DNA from: an uncultured Bacillota bacterium
GTDB taxonomy: Bacteria; Bacillota; Clostridia; Oscillospirales; Oscillospiraceae
Direction of reading: 5' to 3'
Assembly (NCBI GenBank): GCA_947383275.1
Contig: CANDCW010000111.1
Location: 1 to 6,594 of the forward strand
Length of the DNA stretch: 6,594 nucleotides
The translations under genes were made by a program, and so were the position numbers. The notes beneath the pieces were generated by a model that was given only the letters and a program-made list of their open reading frames with translations, searched no databases and was not told where the DNA came from. Shown one piece after another: positions 5,906 through 6,594 of this stretch (its first letter is position 1; every line of letters starts with the position of its first letter).

Positions 5906-6594
5906 CTATGCTTCCGCAACTGTGGAAAAGGCCGGGCCGTTCAGAAAGTCCCGGATCATCCGCGTTAACCGCTCTGTGGACTGGTACGCCCGGCAGAACG
6001 AGAATTGCTGGGAGTATCCGTCGATCTCCTCCATGGCCGCTTTCACCTCCACAGTGGTATCGCTTGGCTTGGCGGCGGTAAAGTCCAGCCGGCCGGGGGC
6101 GATGCGGTGATTTTGGATGGCATAGTTGACACGGTTCGCGCAATGGCAGGTCCCCTTTCCATACTCACCGCAGTATTCCGAAAGAAACTCAGCCATCTTT
6201 TTCCGCACCCTGGAAAGCCTCTGGCGATAGGCTTCCGGGGTGATGCCCAGGATGTCCCCAGCGATCCGGCTGTCAACACGGAACATCGTCCCTAATATGA
6301 AGATACAGCGGCTCTCCGGGTCCAGACATTGCAGCATGACGTTCGTACAAGACAGCTTCAGCTCCTCGGCTAGAATCGTTTTCTCTACATTTTGGGTCAG
6401 GTCGGGCACATCTTGAACCTTCCCGTTGCGGATGTCGTCTCCGTAGAACTCAAAGCTCAGAGGAAACTGGGCGAACATATGCTTCTTGTAGTCCTTGAGA
6501 TGGTTCACCGCAATGCGGAACACCCAGGTGGTGAAGGTACTCTCCCCTTTGAAGGAGGAGAGGTGGGTCATTACCTTCAGAAGAATGTCCTGGG
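5906..6594 (-). CDS. ECF-type sigma-70 factor with Cys-rich C-terminal extension (5' end off window)
   Basis: This is an RNA polymerase sigma factor. Region 2 is visible at the window edge: QDILLKVMTHLSSF, then GESTFTTWVFRIAVNHLKDY. Region 4 carries a helix-turn-helix: ESRCIFILGTMFRVDSRIAG, then DILGITPEAYRQRLSRVRKK. Coding continues through the right edge of the window, since the residues before ATG 6571-6569 are sigma region 2; that ATG is internal, not the start. After region 4 comes an extension of about 90 residues beginning CGEYGKGTCHCANRVNYAI, with three closely spaced cysteines and a following RIAP motif. From family knowledge, some Firmicutes and Bacteroidetes ECF factors carry such CGxxNPxxPCxC-like tails that may bind metal or sense redox state. 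That role is inferred, not seen. The gene ends in TAG 5908-5906, 11 bp before the DUF2461 start. No anti-sigma gene is in view downstream. Confidence 0.87.
   Translation of the reverse strand, partial: QDILLKVMTHLSSFKGESTFTTWVFRIAVNHLKDYKKHMFAQFPLSFEFYGDDIRNGKVQDVPDLTQNVEKTILAEELKLSCTNVMLQCLDPESRCIFILGTMFRVDSRIAGDILGITPEAYRQRLSRVRKKMAEFLSEYCGEYGKGTCHCANRVNYAIQNHRIAPGRLDFTAAKPSDTTVEVKAAMEEIDGYSQQFSFCRAYQSTERLTRMIRDFLNGPAFSTVAEA

Noticed and set aside
5895..6143. Upstream extension of the DUF2461 frame
   Set aside because: It overlaps the sigma gene in another frame. The internal ATG at 5894 has the SD and the conserved family start.
1..6594. CRISPR array, tRNA or rRNA genes
   Set aside because: No regularly spaced repeats, cloverleaf-like elements or rRNA-like conserved sequence were seen on either strand.

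Overview
The window looks like a chromosomal stretch of a moderately GC-rich, low-oxygen gut Firmicute. Clostridia, in the Oscillospiraceae/Flavonifractor neighbourhood, is my best guess. The support is the Fe-S RlmD/RumA-type methyltransferase, the Gram-positive Shine-Dalgarno sites, the ECF sigma factor with a cysteine-rich tail, and debris of a Firmicutes-type conjugative element (replication-relaxation protein, VirD4 coupling protein, Cna-B/SpaA surface protein). This placement is inference; no rRNA or marker tree is available here.

Layout. (1) 1-1651: an AT-rich upstream region with a sigma-A-like promoter, then an intact plus-strand 23S rRNA m5U methyltransferase (rlmD type). (2) 1652-1965: non-coding-looking DNA that, read on the minus strand, carries a perfect 11-bp hairpin, a 24-codon leader peptide containing an intrinsic terminator, and a strong SD plus ATG of a gene cut off after about 25-30 codons. 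The order matches the attenuator that precedes tet(M)/tet(W)-type ribosomal protection genes, but no tet gene follows. (3) 1966-3132, minus: a phosphatidylinositol-specific phospholipase C X-domain protein preceded by a MABP-like beta repeat. Its 5' end appears cut off by mobile-element DNA. (4) 3164-5150: a graveyard of gene pieces. In order they are a replication-relaxation protein in two frames, a VirD4 coupling-protein piece, a Cna-B/SpaA surface-protein piece, a minus-strand DUF1801 piece with an internal stop, and a sigma-70 region 2 piece fused to an unrecognised tail. (5) 5152-5186: a GC-rich 12-bp hairpin closing the debris. (6) 5211-6594, minus: an intact two-gene operon, an ECF sigma factor (5' end outside the window) followed 11 bp later by a DUF2461/TIGR02453 protein whose SD overlaps the sigma stop codon.

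The intact housekeeping-type genes at both ends flank a zone built from at least six truncated genes of an integrative conjugative element and neighbours. I read it as a collapsed accessory island. I do not see a clearly new functional system. The points most worth checking are the orphan tet-like attenuator, the truncated MABP/PI-PLC gene, and the fusion frame at 3607-4650 that stays open across several gene junctions. An assembly chimera in the 3.1-5.0 kb interval cannot be excluded from sequence alone.
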